A DNA stretch of 64,000 nt, from contig KL647289.1 in the NCBI GenBank assembly GCA_000727475.1, positions 4,592,019 through 4,656,018 on the forward strand, in the 5' to 3' direction. The position numbers were made by a program, and so were the translations under genes. Positions 1 through 12,900 of this stretch are shown here, in pieces. Each line of letters starts with the position of its first letter. The first letter of the stretch is position 1. The notes below the pieces were generated by a model. It worked only from the letters and a program-made list of their open reading frames with translations, ran no database searches and had not been told where the DNA came from. The stretch is from Sarcocystis neurona (Eukaryota > Apicomplexa > Conoidasida > Eucoccidiorida > Sarcocystidae).

Positions 1-3000
1 GCGTCGTACCAAAAAATTGTGCGTGCGTGTTTGTTGTCATTTTTCTCGTTGCATTTGTCTGCTGGTGGTGCAGCCGCGCGAGCTCGCGTGAACAGCTGCT
101 GCAGCACTGGCTCCAGTGTCCGTCTCTCGCGTAACTACCTTACCAGCTGCACGCCCCCTTCGTTACTAGCAGCTGGCGCTTCCCTGGCCTCACCACAGGA
201 ACGATGTGGACTTTACTTCTGTATTTTTACAATTACTCGCCGGTAGACTTCTGCAAAGTGTGGACTAGTCGTATTAAAGGGAACGGACGTATGTATTTTC
301 CGGTATAGGCAGGTCCTCAGAGTCTTCGTATATCAGTTCTACTGTGTGTTAACGGTTGAATCCCCGCTGTGGTGTACCTCATGCAGCACGAGCTGCTGCG
401 CTGGAGGTTGAGTTTTACATGCTGTTATGACACCTTCTGTGCCACCGGTACGTATACACTGTCTTCGTGGCGTTGAGACCGCGCCAGGGATGCTCTGCGC
501 AGGACAAAACAAAGGCGTGTAGTTTTCTGTGCATGTGCCTAGAGATTTCGCCACGTCTTGACACATGTTTTCGTGCTTCTGTCTTATGCGTACATGTGCG
601 CGTTTACGTACTGGACGTCGTGTTTAACGTGCTATAGCATCCGATAGATTGTGTCTCTGCGTACCGCTACAACGACCGCGTCAGCAGTAGCCGTAATTCG
701 AGTCGTAGTAGTGGTCTTACGGCGACAACAGCGGTCACGTTGAAGTGCCTTTGATATTTATGCAGCAGGAACGCCTTTCCGATTTTCCGACTGCGTGTAC
801 GGCACCTGCGTCGCCGTCGCACTCGCCAGTGCGACCGTGTACGTTGCCTCGTTCATTATCTTGTGTAGGTGCATTTCGACTTGTCTAGATGAACGAGTGC
901 GTGTAAGAGATCTAGACGGATATATACCGAGTATCCGCAGGAAAGAAGTTGATTTCGCACACGGATACTATTTTCCCATCACGCCGTGGTGTAGGAAAGT
1001 CAGGACAGACTTTTACAGAAAACAAGACACCAGGGGGTATGCGTACGTCTGCATGAGTGTTTTAATCTTGTCTGCTGTATACCATATCTCTCTTATTATT
1101 TGCTCGTGAGTCCGCCTATAGACGTGTTCGTGCCGAACGAAAGGCGATGTGGTGCGCTCTTGTAGAGACTGAATCACGGCGTGTATACTACGGGGTTATT
1201 TGACAGCTGCTGTTGATTCGCAGACTTCCGCTTGTCCTTCAGGATTTCTGCAGGCCAGGGAGGAAGCTCGACACTGAGTTTCTGCGGCTCCCGGGCTGCG
1301 AGAACCCGGAAACAGACAGACACACATCAATTTGTCGGTTTTATACTCCGCAGACCATCCATGTAATACGTGTATTACATCCACCGCGTGTAGGGGCAGG
1401 CTCGAGCGCGCATATGTATGGGTATGGCTCTTCATTTTCCTCCGTGTGGTGGAGAAATATTAGGAAAAAGTGCAGCAGGAGATCTCCACCCAGGCATATG
1501 CAGGTGGACATTCGTTTGGGCCGAAAGAATACAAAGTAGACGTAAGCGTTGGCGTCTCGGCATTTCTGTGTGTCTACTTAAAAAACGTGCAACAGTAGCG
1601 GCAGCAGGTGAATTAACTCCAGCAGGTCTGCAAAGGCAATAGCTGTTGGCGAGAAACGAGAGCAGTACAATTGATACGTGGCCGCACACCAGATGGGCAA
1701 GAGCAGCGGCAGGTTGGCGGTGAGGCAGAACCAACCGGCGACGGCGCGCAGCAGCAGGACAGAAGAGTGAGGCAGGTGCCGCGTGTGTACGTGTGTGTGA
1801 GGGATTCTTTGCACCTCCTTTCTGGAGCGCGGAGCCCGATTTCGCCTTCTGCACGTCGCGCGGTGTGTGCGTCTGTCTGTCGTACTCGCGAACAGCGCAG
1901 CAGCAACGTAGGGGAGCCCTCTGCGTTTGTCTGCGCGTCTTTTCCCCCCTTACTCCCCGCCCCCGTTCCCGCCACACAGGGCGCATTTCCCGATAAACAA
2001 GTGCCAGGACGTGCTACAAGTACGACCATCTCAAGAAAGCCGCCTTTTCGGTACGGAACCGGAAAGTGTAGGAAGAACCCAGCGGTTCTCTGCAGACGGA
2101 AAATAAGGGAGGACGCAGAAACTCCGAGGAGGGGCAATGCGTCGTAGGTGAGAGCAGTCCGCCAAGAAAAATAGGTAAAGGAAAACCCGTAGGAAGGTTC
2201 TTAACGTTGTGAACAAGCGCGGAAGTGTATGCGATTTAACCGTAGGAAATGTGACACACTTAAGAAAGAGTCAGTGTTTGAGAGTCACACAGAAGCAACT
2301 GCTGGCGAACGAGCAGCTGTGGCGGCGTTTCCGTCGTTTGCGTGCGGCGTTGAAGACTGACGCCTCTTCTTGGACTCCTACAGCAGTGGGGACCCATCTT
2401 CGTGTTGTGTGGTTTAGCAGCAGGTGCTGCTGCTTTTGCGCTGGTAGCGACAGTGGCAGACTGTTTCACCAAGAGAAGACTGGTGGTGCGGTCGTGCGAA
2501 CCGGGTATAGGGCGCGTGCCGCGTTTTGCTGGTTCTGCTGCACACGTCTGTAGCAGAGGGATCCGCGTCTGCTCTGGCTGCGACTGCCGCTTGACTAGTT
2601 GCTCGGCGAAGCAGCAGACACAACGCAACCACGGAAGAAGCGCAGCAGATAAGATCAAGGGGAAGAGGAGGGGCGGAAGAGCAACGGGAAGACGAAGAAG
2701 TGCACGAACGTTGTGCGAGTTCTTTGCAGAACAGGGCGCGAGAGACACGGCAGGAGAGTCTGTGAACTCCGTTTAGAGGGATTGTCTTCCTTGTAGACGC
2801 GCTACGGTGGATAGGCATTCGTGGCTCAGTCTCGAGAGGCAAAATTACTTACGGGATTTCGAAGAACCGCGCGGTAGATCTTTCAACCGCGTCCATTAGG
2901 CTGGAAGAGAGACGCCGCGTCTACCTAGTGCCGACTCACAGAAGGACCAGGCTCAGTTGGCGTTCTTGTCTCGCCTCCTCCACAGCAGCGACCGAAGCGA

Positions 3001-3928
3001 AACAGCGGATCAAGGACAACGGGGAGAGGACGAGGCACTGCAGCGACACAGCCGAAAGGAGAGGAAGAACTGCAGAGGCAGTAACACGGAAGACGGAAGG
3101 AAATCTGCAGCAGCGCTGTTGCAGTGGCTGAGCAGCAGCTACGCTGCAGAGGAGGCTTCAAGGGGCTAACCGCGCGACAGCAAGAGAGGCAGGTCGTGCT
3201 GAGACCTACAACACTGCAAGGGAACACCAAAAGAGTTGTCTTCGAGAAACGTTCCTTCACCAACATAACAAGCGCTTTCGGTACGGCGGCGATGTTTGGT
3301 TTCACTTCTCCTTGTGATACCTCGCGTGTCTCCGCCTGTGTTATGCGGTTTGACCTGCACGTCAGTTGCCTCTTGTGGACGTTTCACTTCACGTGTCCTG
3401 CACGTCCTCCGTCTACTCCTCACCTCCTTCTCCTTCGACGTCTTCTTTTCTTTTCGCGCCTTTCTGTGCAGCTTCTTGCTCTTCGAGCGTTCCTCGCCTC
3501 CACTTTCCGTTTTTCCCTGCTTCACGGTGTGTCCTCGGAAAGGCTGCTGACTCTTCTTATGTGTGGGCCTCGCGAGTACACCTACGTTTGCACCGCCCCC
3601 TGCGTAGGAGACTTGCCTCTCTTCTTGTGTGTATTCGTGTGTGTCGTTTCCGCGATAGTCTTCTGCGCGGCGGCCGTCTTGGAGACGCCTTTTTTCTTTT
3701 GCAGTGGATTTTTGCTCAGCCTTCCGCGTCCTGTGCTTGTTTGTGGGAATACCTCCATTTCCGTCTATTCTCTATCGTTAGATAGTTTCTGTTCGGCTCC
3801 GGTGTTCCCGGTCCGCATCGTCTGGGACTTCGTTGTCTCTGTGTACGCGTATACAGCTCTTAGGAAGAATCAGGAAGAGAGGAGCGGTGCTGTGGTGCAC
3901 GTGCAGGTGCAGTGGCGTCTCAAGCAGA
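1..3928. other. upstream region of the LARP gene, no firm gene
   Basis: No reading frame here resembles a family I know. From about 3300 to 3850 the + strand is strongly pyrimidine-rich, as in a leader or 5' intron. A plausible splice acceptor ends at 3856, in phase with the LARP reading frame, so an upstream exon of that gene could lie within this stretch. Short open frames on both strands between 1200 and 3250 overlap each other and look like chance. Confidence 0.4.
795..1109 (+). CDS. possible exon of a small membrane protein, unassigned
   Basis: This 104-codon open frame begins with GTG, not ATG, so if real it is an internal exon or has another start. Its translation has a hydrophobic stretch near residues 5-25 and another near residues 84-103. 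Between them lies a polar, charged loop rich in Arg and Asp (for example the motif RVRDLDGYIPSIRRKEVDF). That two-helix layout is the only reason to record it. I recognise no family, and no neighbouring exon joins it convincingly. Confidence 0.15.
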   Translation: MYGTCVAVALASATVYVASFIILCRCISTCLDERVRVRDLDGYIPSIRRKEVDFAHGYYFPITPWCRKVRTDFYRKQDTRGYAYVCMSVLILSAVYHISLIICS

Positions 3929-6900
3929 ATGACGCACGCGTCATGGAAGGAGGATTCTTGCGGGGAATGGGAAGAGGACGCTGGCGCAGCAGCAGCAGCA
4001 GCGGCTCAAAAGAGCAAAGATCCTGGGGACAATGACACAGCAAAAGCAGCAGAAAAAGGAGTGGAGTGGACAGCAACAGCAGCAGGTGACGTGAGTGGGA
4101 AAAGTGGAATCCAGCAACAAGGGGAAAAGAAAGATGAGGGAGGAGGGGAAGGAGAAGAAGAGAAGAAGGAAGAGGAGGGGACTGCTTGTTTTACTGCTGG
4201 GCCGGGTGCTGCTGTGAATCCTTGCGGCGCTTCGCAGCAGGAAGGGGACCAGCACAAGCAGCAGCAGACGCACCAGCTGGAAGAGTTGCTGCTGCAGCGG
4301 GAAAAGAAGGAGCAGTGCCAAAACGACAGGGAGCAGCTGCAGCAGGAGAAAGTGAACGAGCAACTGCAGCAGCAAGAGGAAGGCAAGATGCAGCTGCAGC
4401 GACTGGAAAAGCAGAAGCAACTCGTTCAGCAAGAGCAGCATACTGCTCAGTCTTGTCGACGGGTGAAGCGGCTCCCGTCTCTGGATGCCGCTGTTTCTCT
4501 TGGCTGTCTTTCTATATCAGAGGAAGCGGGCGACTCTGCTGCTGGTCTTGCGGTTGCTGCTGGTCCATGTCCTGCTGCCGCCACGTGTGGTTTCGCGGCG
4601 ACGCGCGAGACGGACGACAGACCGACTGGCGCAGCCGGGTGCAGCCGCAGTGGCAGCCCAGCAGCAGGAACAAGAGCAACAGCAAGCGGAGGGAAGACAG
4701 ACAGGGATCTTACTGAGGTCTTGGAGGGGTTGTTCACATTGGAGAATTTGCTGCGCGATCGACAGCTGGCTAGCAGTATCAAGCCAGGTGAGTGGGTAGT
4801 GGACATCGATGCGTTGCTGCTGCATCCTGCAGTGGCTGCTCGTGGCGGCTGCTCGCGGGAGCAGCTTCAGGAGTCGATCCATCGCTCTTCTATTCTCTCG
4901 CTTACGGAGTGTCCGACTCCGGCCTCCACCAACAGCAGCAACAGCGTTTGCGATGACAGCAGGCCCAACGCGGAAGAAACACGCTACTGCAGTGGTGATG
5001 CAGGGGCACGAGGCGGCAACAGTAGAGGTGGAAGAGGAAGACGCAGCGAAAGCATAGAGACGATTGGGGAGGAGCAGAAGGAGAGCAGGAGCAGCAGTGC
5101 GGTGGCAAAGGACAGCACCAGCACAGGCGCAGACGACCTGGGCAGCAGCAGGGATAGCAGGAGCAGCGGAACAAGCGGCAGAGACGAGACGGAGAGCAGA
5201 TGCGTCGAAAGAGAGGCGGATTCACAGCAACTGCAGGCAGAGACAGGGGCGAATAGTGGGGATGCTGCTGCCTCTTTCCTTTCTTGCGGAATTACTGCTC
5301 ACGGTCCCCCCGAAGACGGTGCTGCAGCCGTGGTAGACGGACAACCTCACGCAGCAGGTGCCACGACAGCCCTTGTTGCCAGTGGTCTTTGTGGTAGCAG
5401 CATCGGAGCAACAGCAGACGCAGAGGCAGGCACCGCACACGCTTCCAGCAGCGCCGAAGAAAGGGCGGCACAGGGGGGGGAGAGGAGCCAGCAGCAGCAG
5501 CAGCAACACGTTGGAGGCGGAGACGCTCTTCGAGAGGACAGCAGTTTCTTCGCTTCGCATGCTTCTCCCAGAAGTGCTGCTACACCTTTGTCTTCGCCTT
5601 CAGGGGAGGCGAGACGGCTTTGTGTGAGTCTCAAGGCTTTGTTCGGAGAAACGAGAAGCACCATCGTACTGCGCGATGTACCTGCTGCAGTTGCGGTCGC
5701 AGATATTCTGCACCTCATTCTACAGGCGCCGCACGTGCAGAGGGCTTTGCGGCAGCAGCAGCAGGAGGAGAAACAACAGCAGCAGGCGAAGCAGGGGAAG
5801 CAGTGTCAGGAGGTGACAAAAACGGTGAGGCAGCAGCAACAGCAAGAGGGAACTACTGGGCAAGAGCAGGAGGCGCAGGAGGGAACGGCGCAGCAGCAGC
5901 GGAGTGGGACGCAGCACGCAGCGGCGGTGGAAGAGAAGAACACACAACAACAAAAGGACGGAAAGAAGGAGAAAACTGCAGCAGAGCAGCAACCCGGAAA
6001 AGACCCACCTGCTGCTTCCTCACGCTGCTCTGCTGACACCGCCGCCGCGGCTCCTACTGACCAGGGCGACAGTCACGCGACCGCTGCTGCAGGAATAGAA
6101 GAAGGGAAGAAGGTGGGAGTGACAGGAGTGGTCAAGGCCATTCGTGCAGAGCCCAATCACACGTGGTTCGTTACGCTGCAGGATGCTCAATCGGCTCAGG
6201 AGGTGGCACTCTGGCTCCGCATGCAGCAGCTGGCTGTAAGCAGCAGCAGCAAGACACTGACGTGGCAGCAGCGGCAGCAGCAAATTAAAACAGTTGGGAC
6301 ACTCCCCTTAAGCGAGCAAGCAACGTAGAGCCGCGTGTAATCATCGCAATTACAAGACGGCACCGGTGCAGCAGAGACTGCGCCGCGCAGACCAGCTGCA
6401 GGACTAGTGGCCACACCGCCGACACAGCGTGTCAGCAGCTGCGGCAGCACGCCCACATGCCAGCGACAATGGGTAGCGGCCGCAGCAGCAGCTACGGAGC
6501 CAGTGAACACTCTCTGCCGCAGCAGGAATAGCGTGTAGAAGGGCAGCTGCAGGGCAGATGTATTGTTAAGACTTCCTCTTTCCGCAGGTGTTTGATGTGT
6601 GTGGCGCTGCCGTTCGTCGTCGTGGGGTAGTATGTGTGATCTTCCGACCACGTTTGCTAACTCCTGTTCGTGTGTGCGGCTTTGTTCCGTCCGCGCTCTG
6701 CATGCAGGGGCAGCCGGTGCGAGTGGGCATCAAAGCCACGCACTTTTTGCAGCACGTCGTGTCGTCGCAGTACCCGTCTGGTCGTTCATCTGCAGCAGCT
6801 GCAGCGGGTGTGACACACCAGCCGCAGCAGGCAACACGAGAAGGGGGCCACGGACAAGAAGTAGGCGGAGTTTCCATCACGGAGCAGCTCCTGAAGGCAG

Positions 6901-9900
6901 GAGGTGTGACGCAGCACCAGCACCAGCAGCAGCAGGATGTGCAATTGCTGCAACAGCAGGCACTGCAGCAACAGCTGGAGTCTTTGCAGCTGCTGCGACA
7001 AGTGGCACTACACAAGCAGCTGCAGCAGCAGTTGCTGGTAGATGGTACAGGAAACGGGGGTGGCAGCTATACATTGCTGCCGCCAGCGGCATCCGCTCAG
7101 CAGCGACAACAACAGCGCCGAGGTGGATCTCGTTTTCCCCAGCAGGTGAGTTACGGACAGCAGCGTGCTGCTGCTGCAGGCCAGCCGCGGATGGGCGGCA
7201 GCACCCACCGCCGCCAAGCAACAGCAGTAGTGGTGACAGACGGCCGCTGCACTAGCAGCTGCAGAGACAGGCGCAGCAGCGCAAGACGCAGCCACCACGC
7301 CGCTCCTCCGCCGCCTCCTCCAGACTGCTGCCCATTGTGCTGGGGCCACGTGGGCAGCGGCGGCGCCGCAGGGAATGGTGCCGGCGGCATGTGCAGCAAC
7401 GGTCTATGCTGTTGCGGCAGCAGCCTCTGCAGCAGAAGCAGCGGCATGTGTGGGAATGGCCGCATGTTCCGTGGACACGAAGGGTTCTACCCAGTGTACG
7501 GCCCTATGGCAGAGATGTGCTGCTACCCGCACACTCCCCTACCTTCGTCTGTGTCTTCAGCGAGACGCTGCTACAACAAAGGCAGCATCGGAGGCCAGGG
7601 GAACGTCTGCTTGATTGCATGCGGAGGAGCCACCAGCTGCCACGGAAGACGTGCTGCTGCACCTTACGGAGCAGGTGCTGCTGCACTGCCGCTCTCGTGT
7701 GACCGCCATCGCGCTCCTGCGTCTACTGCGGCAAATGCTGCGGCTGTTGCCGGTTGTCCTGGTGTCTACTACACGCCCTACGGACTCTCGCAGGGCGCCA
7801 CGCTACATGCGCCGAGCCGTTACCAACACCAGCAGCGAGCGTCAGGGAGAAGCAGCAGCAACAGCAGAGCCGAGCAGCCAGCAAGAGAGCGCAGCAGCCA
7901 CCGAGTCGCTCGAAACTTCTCTCCCGCCCCTGCACCCTACAGCACCTCGCCAGTAGTGCTGTCGGCGGACGAAGCAACTGCGGATACCGCCGAGCCAGCG
8001 GCAGAGCCGGAGGACACTGCAGCAGCAGCAGCAGAGAGGCGCCCTTCCGCAGACGCAGAGGTGCTCCTTTCGCCAAAAGCAGAGGTGCCTGCAGCAGGAG
8101 GAAAGGCGCCTGCGGCAGAAGCTGAGGCAGCGGGAGCTCAAGAGGGAGAGGGCACAGCGGTGAAGGAGGGAAGTGAAGAGGCGGTAGCAGCAGAGGCAGC
8201 AGATCACGAAGAGACTTCTGTGGCACAAGAAGCAGAGGAAGAAGCAGAGGAAGAAGCAGAAGATGAAGCAGCAGCGGAGACAGAAGAACGAGATGCATCG
8301 GACACACTGGCCGTTGCACAGGACACTGCGGCAGGGGAGCAAGGACCCATAACAGCAGCAACGGCAGGAACCACAGAAAAAGAGCAGGCCGAAGCGGCGT
8401 CACGAGAACCGGTTCGACACCGCTGGAGCAGCCTCTGCAGCAGCGTGGCGAGCAGCCGCAGCAGCAGCAGGGAATCACCAGCGCGAAGAGTGACCTCGCG
8501 AGAGGCGGCTCATGGTGTCCCTACAGCTGCTCAAGTAGCAGCAACATTAGCAGAAGCAGTAGCAGCAAGAAGAGAAGCACCAGCAAGCCCGTCTGCTGCG
8601 GCTTCTGCAGACGAGGAAGAGTCACCTTTGCCAGCAACCGAAGAAGGTCCTGCTTCCCGTCTACGAAAATCTGCTGCAGGGGAATACCCACATGCTGTTG
8701 ATGCTGTCGCTCGCGCCGCTGCAGCTGGTTTTGCTCCAGGGGAGTGGGCGGCGGACAGCTCACAGAGCCGTATCTCCTCCCCCAGCGACCCGGGACGCAG
8801 GAGCAGCAGCAGCAGTTGGAGGAGTGTAGAAGAGGAAACGGCGTTTCTTTCGGAAGGGGACGACTTGGCTTTGTCAGCGTGTGCGGCCGTAGTGAGTGAG
8901 TGGCACGGTCGTGCAACTACGGGAGTGAGCAAAGTGTTGTGCGAAAGAGCGGAGGCAGCAGCTGTAGCCCAAGGACATGCAGAGGAAGGAGAAGAGAAAG
9001 GAGAGGCGTTTTCAAAGCCCGGTCACAGCTGTCAGAGCTCTAACGGCAGCACAGCTAGTATGCCGCAGGCAGAGCGTTGCTGGAGGAGCAGCCACAGTAG
9101 TGTAAAGCTCAGCAGCAGTGACACGCAAAAGCGCGTAGGTGCGGGCACCGCCGCAGCTGCAGAGGTAGACGAAAGAAGAGGAAGAGACGGGAAGCGCGAA
9201 GAACGACGAGCGAGGGTGAAGTTGGCTGCTGCAGGAAGGCGCTCGTTGTCTCTAGCTCTAGGAGCAGAACCGGAACCGTCGGAGAAGCAACAGGTGGAGC
9301 AGCAGGAACAAAAAGGAGACGAGACGGGCGCGGAAAGGACAGGCCTGGCCAGAACTGGCGCTGCCGTCCACGCAGGATGCAAAGGAGTAGTCGCTGCGCA
9401 ACCGGGACGGCCGAGAATTCAAACCGGTGGGTCACCAGCAGAAGCAGTAGAAACAGACGACGAAGAAAAAAAGGGGGGTGGGGCGCCAGGAGCAGACAGA
9501 TCAGCGGAGACAGAAGCAGCTGCGGAAGAAGGAGGAGAAGCGACAGCAGCAGAAACAAAAGAGGCAGAAGCGGGAAAAGGCATCGAAGATGCCGGCGAAA
9601 CAGAAGGCGGAACAGCAGCTCCAGGGTGTGCAGGGGTGGAGGGGCCGGAAGTACAGGTAGAAGAACTCGAAAGAGTGGAAGGAGCAGCAGCTGCAGCCGA
9701 AGAACCGGAGACTGCCCGCGACGCGAGGAAAGAAGCTGATGGCTGCCCCAGCAAGGAGGAGGGGGAGATCTCTGCGGATGCGTACCGCACCGAGGGCAGC
9801 ATGACTGGTGCCGCAGGCGTGGAAGCAACAACTGGTGCAGCTGCAGCAGCCGACGCTACTCCAGAGCAGCCACAGCTGATGTATGTGTATCCCTACTCAT

Positions 9901-12900
9901 CTGCATACGCATATGACGAGCAACAACTGCAGCAGAATAGCTTCGGGTACGTGCCCGCAGTCTCCGGGGCCGCTGCAGGCGGGGAAGGTGCAGCAGAAGT
10001 GCAGTATCCTGCAGGAACATCTGCTGCACCTCCCGTTCCTGGAAATAGCGAAGGGGCGATAGACTCCGCATTAGCTGCTGAGTATTACTGCGCGTACTAC
10101 TGGCACCAGTACTACATAGCAGCAGCAGCGGCGGCATCAGCAGAAAATGGCGACCTTGCTGCTGCTGCTGCAACAGTAGGTAAAGCCTACATGGCTGCTG
10201 TTGCTGCGACGAACGCGGCGGCTGCTGCATGCAGTCGCGCTGCAGCGGGCGACAGCCAGTTCGAGCAGCAGAAACCGACGAACGAGTGGCGAGGAGACGA
10301 GGGAGGGAGACAGCAATCGCGCACGTTCTGGGCGCGCGTGTCGGAGACACAACAAGGTATGCAGCAGCAACAGTCGTAGGAAGCTGCCAATTCAGATAAG
10401 TGTCGTACTGGTGCTCCTGCTTTGTCGGAGGCTAGTGCCAGTAGTGCTGCTACCTGTACACGCGAGACCACTGCTGTTGCTTTTGCGTGCGTCTCCTACG
10501 GTGATGCGCCTTTGGCGGCTTATATACGGGGTCCGCTGTGGGTCCGGTGGTGTCTTCAGGCAAAACAGCAGGAGCGACAGGTACCACCGACGAGGAGGCT
10601 AATGACCGTCCTGCTGGCGAGGAGAGAGTCGCGGACACGCAAAATACGTCTGCCGCTGATGGTTCTAGAGGAGTGGCTGATGGGGCACGTCGACCTGGCG
10701 AAGGCGCTGTTGTAGGGACTGAGGGGACAGAGGTCTTCTCTCCTGAAGCAGCAGCTGCTGCGGCTGCTGTCGCTAAGCACTTTGCTGCCACAGCTGCTCT
10801 TTCAGCAGTGAAGAACGTCGCAGACTCGCAGCAGCTGCAGCAACGACAAGAGCGGTGCTTCGCCGCAGGCAGCGCAGGGCCTGCGGAGTGGAAAGGAGGG
10901 GGGACAGTAGCAACAGCAGGAAGCAGCAGCAACACGGGAACGTACCGGCGGCGTGGAGGCTACAGTGGAACAGGAGTGGGAGGATTGAAAACAGCAGGAG
11001 GAGGCGGAGGAACCTCAGCAGCAACAGGAAGAAGAAGAAGAAATGGAATATACGCAGGAGGGGGACACATGCAGCGCTGCGGAGCGCCAGACTGCTGGTA
11101 CCCCAGCGTCAGCTCCTACCCAGCAGGTGAGTGGCTTCGCAGAAGGCTGGCGGACACGGACAAAAACAGCATCGCTAAGGTATGCGGGATAATAACCTCC
11201 TTCGTTTGTATTCGTGTGCGCGTTCATTCGTACAGGAAGGCATGTGTCGGGATGTATATATCTGGACGGCTGCGTCGTATGGTGTTGTATCAGTTGTGCG
11301 CTTCCCTCACGTTTTATATTCAAGGCTGCTTGAGGAGAACGTCTGCATTTCCTATTGTTGCGGACGTATTAATGTCAGGCTGGCATCCTTCGTACTTTTA
11401 TCCGCGGCCGCCACCTCCTCCCGAGCAGCCTCTGCCGCACAGCGGCAGGCGCGTATGCTACCACTATGACGGAGAGATTTACGGCGGGGGCGCACCAGCA
11501 GACCGCGGGAGGAGGGAGTGCCAGTGGATGCAGTCTAGTTGGCTGGCACAGCAGGAACAGGAGGGGCGTCGTTTGGGGGAGCAACAGCTACAGCAGAGGC
11601 AACAGCAGCAGCACGAAAAAGAAGAGCAGCAGCAGCGGCGACACACAGGCGAGGAAGCGGAGGAGAAGGAGGAGGAGGACTCCCAGGAGGCAAGGGCAGT
11701 CTCTGAGTCGAAGAAGCTGAAGGATCCACCGCAGCACTGGGGCCAGCAAGGGGGGGAGGAGCAGCAGCAAGAGGTGGACGGTTCCACGTGCTCGACGCCG
11801 TATTTATCAGCAGGAGGGGGAGGCGGACTTCCTTCGCATAAAGTTGGAGGGACTGGTTGTAGCGAGGGTCCGGCTGCTGCTGCGGCACCAGCAGCTGCTT
11901 TTTCCACCACAGCGATTCCTCCAGAAAAAAGCGCGTATCGACGAGGCGCGCACGGCGCCGGGGACCTCAGCGACAGCAGCAACAGCAACAGAGGCTGCGA
12001 CACTCACGCTGAGAGATGGCCTGCTGCTGGTGGTGCTTTAAATGAGGAGGGTCCTGCATCCGCCGCAGCCGAGTACACAGCCGGGGAAAAGCGACGTGCG
12101 CCGAGCCGCAGCAGCCGCTACTACGTGCGGGACGCGCCAGAACCTCAGCAGCAGCAGCACTACTTCCAACACCACGTGTACCCGCCCCACTACCAGCAGC
12201 ACCGATATCCTTTCTACCACTCGCAGCTGCAGCAGCCCTTCCCACATCAGCAGCAATGCTACCCGCAGCAGCTGCATCACCACTACTTTCGTCGTCCAGC
12301 GCATCACCAGCCGCAGGAGCAGCGTTACCGCCACCACTACTACCCTGGCGCGCAGCAGCAGCAGCACTACCACCACCACATGCAGCAGCAGCAACAGCAT
12401 TTTTACTACCCTCACCACCAGCAGCAGCCGTACTACTACCACTACCCCCAGTCGCAGTACCCCCGCAGCCTGGTGCCCTGGGGAGTCGACTTGCCCCAAG
12501 GACCTTTTCTCCGGGGAGGAGGAGGAGGGGGCAGGCGATGGAGAAACGTGTGTCCTGGAGGCGGCGCAGGAGCCGGAGGAGGGGTAGCGGCAGGAGGGGA
12601 CGTGGTTGGAGGTGCAGCTTGTCGACCGAGCCGCGGTGCTGCTGCGTCTGCTGCCTCGACGCTCCCTTTCCCGGTTAGTGTCGGCGGCGGCTTCTTTGAT
12701 CATGCGGAGGGCTACATGGCTGCTGGTGCCGGGTTAGAGAGGGGAGTTCGCTGCTTCCATGGCTGCGAAGCGGAACACGCATTTGTGGGCGACGCGGGGG
12801 GGTCGCTGTCTGGAGGGAACGCAGCTGGAACAGCGGCAGCAGCAGGAGGGGATAACGGCACGACGCGTTGCACAGAAAGATGCACGCGTGCACCACGCTG

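Noticed and set aside
3870..4441. Leu/Cys-rich open frames on the - strand opposite the LARP exons
   Set aside because: They are the CTG and TGC readings of the CAG repeat and lie opposite a frame with a recognisable La motif and RRM.
7723..8478. 251-codon Leu-rich - strand frame
   Set aside because: Repeat shadow of the Gln/Ala/Glu region of LARP exon 2; no domain and no splice partners.
12038..12703. 221-codon - strand frame rich in Val and Leu
   Set aside because: It is the complement of the His/Tyr/Gln tract (CACCAC gives GTG on the other strand) and has no independent support.
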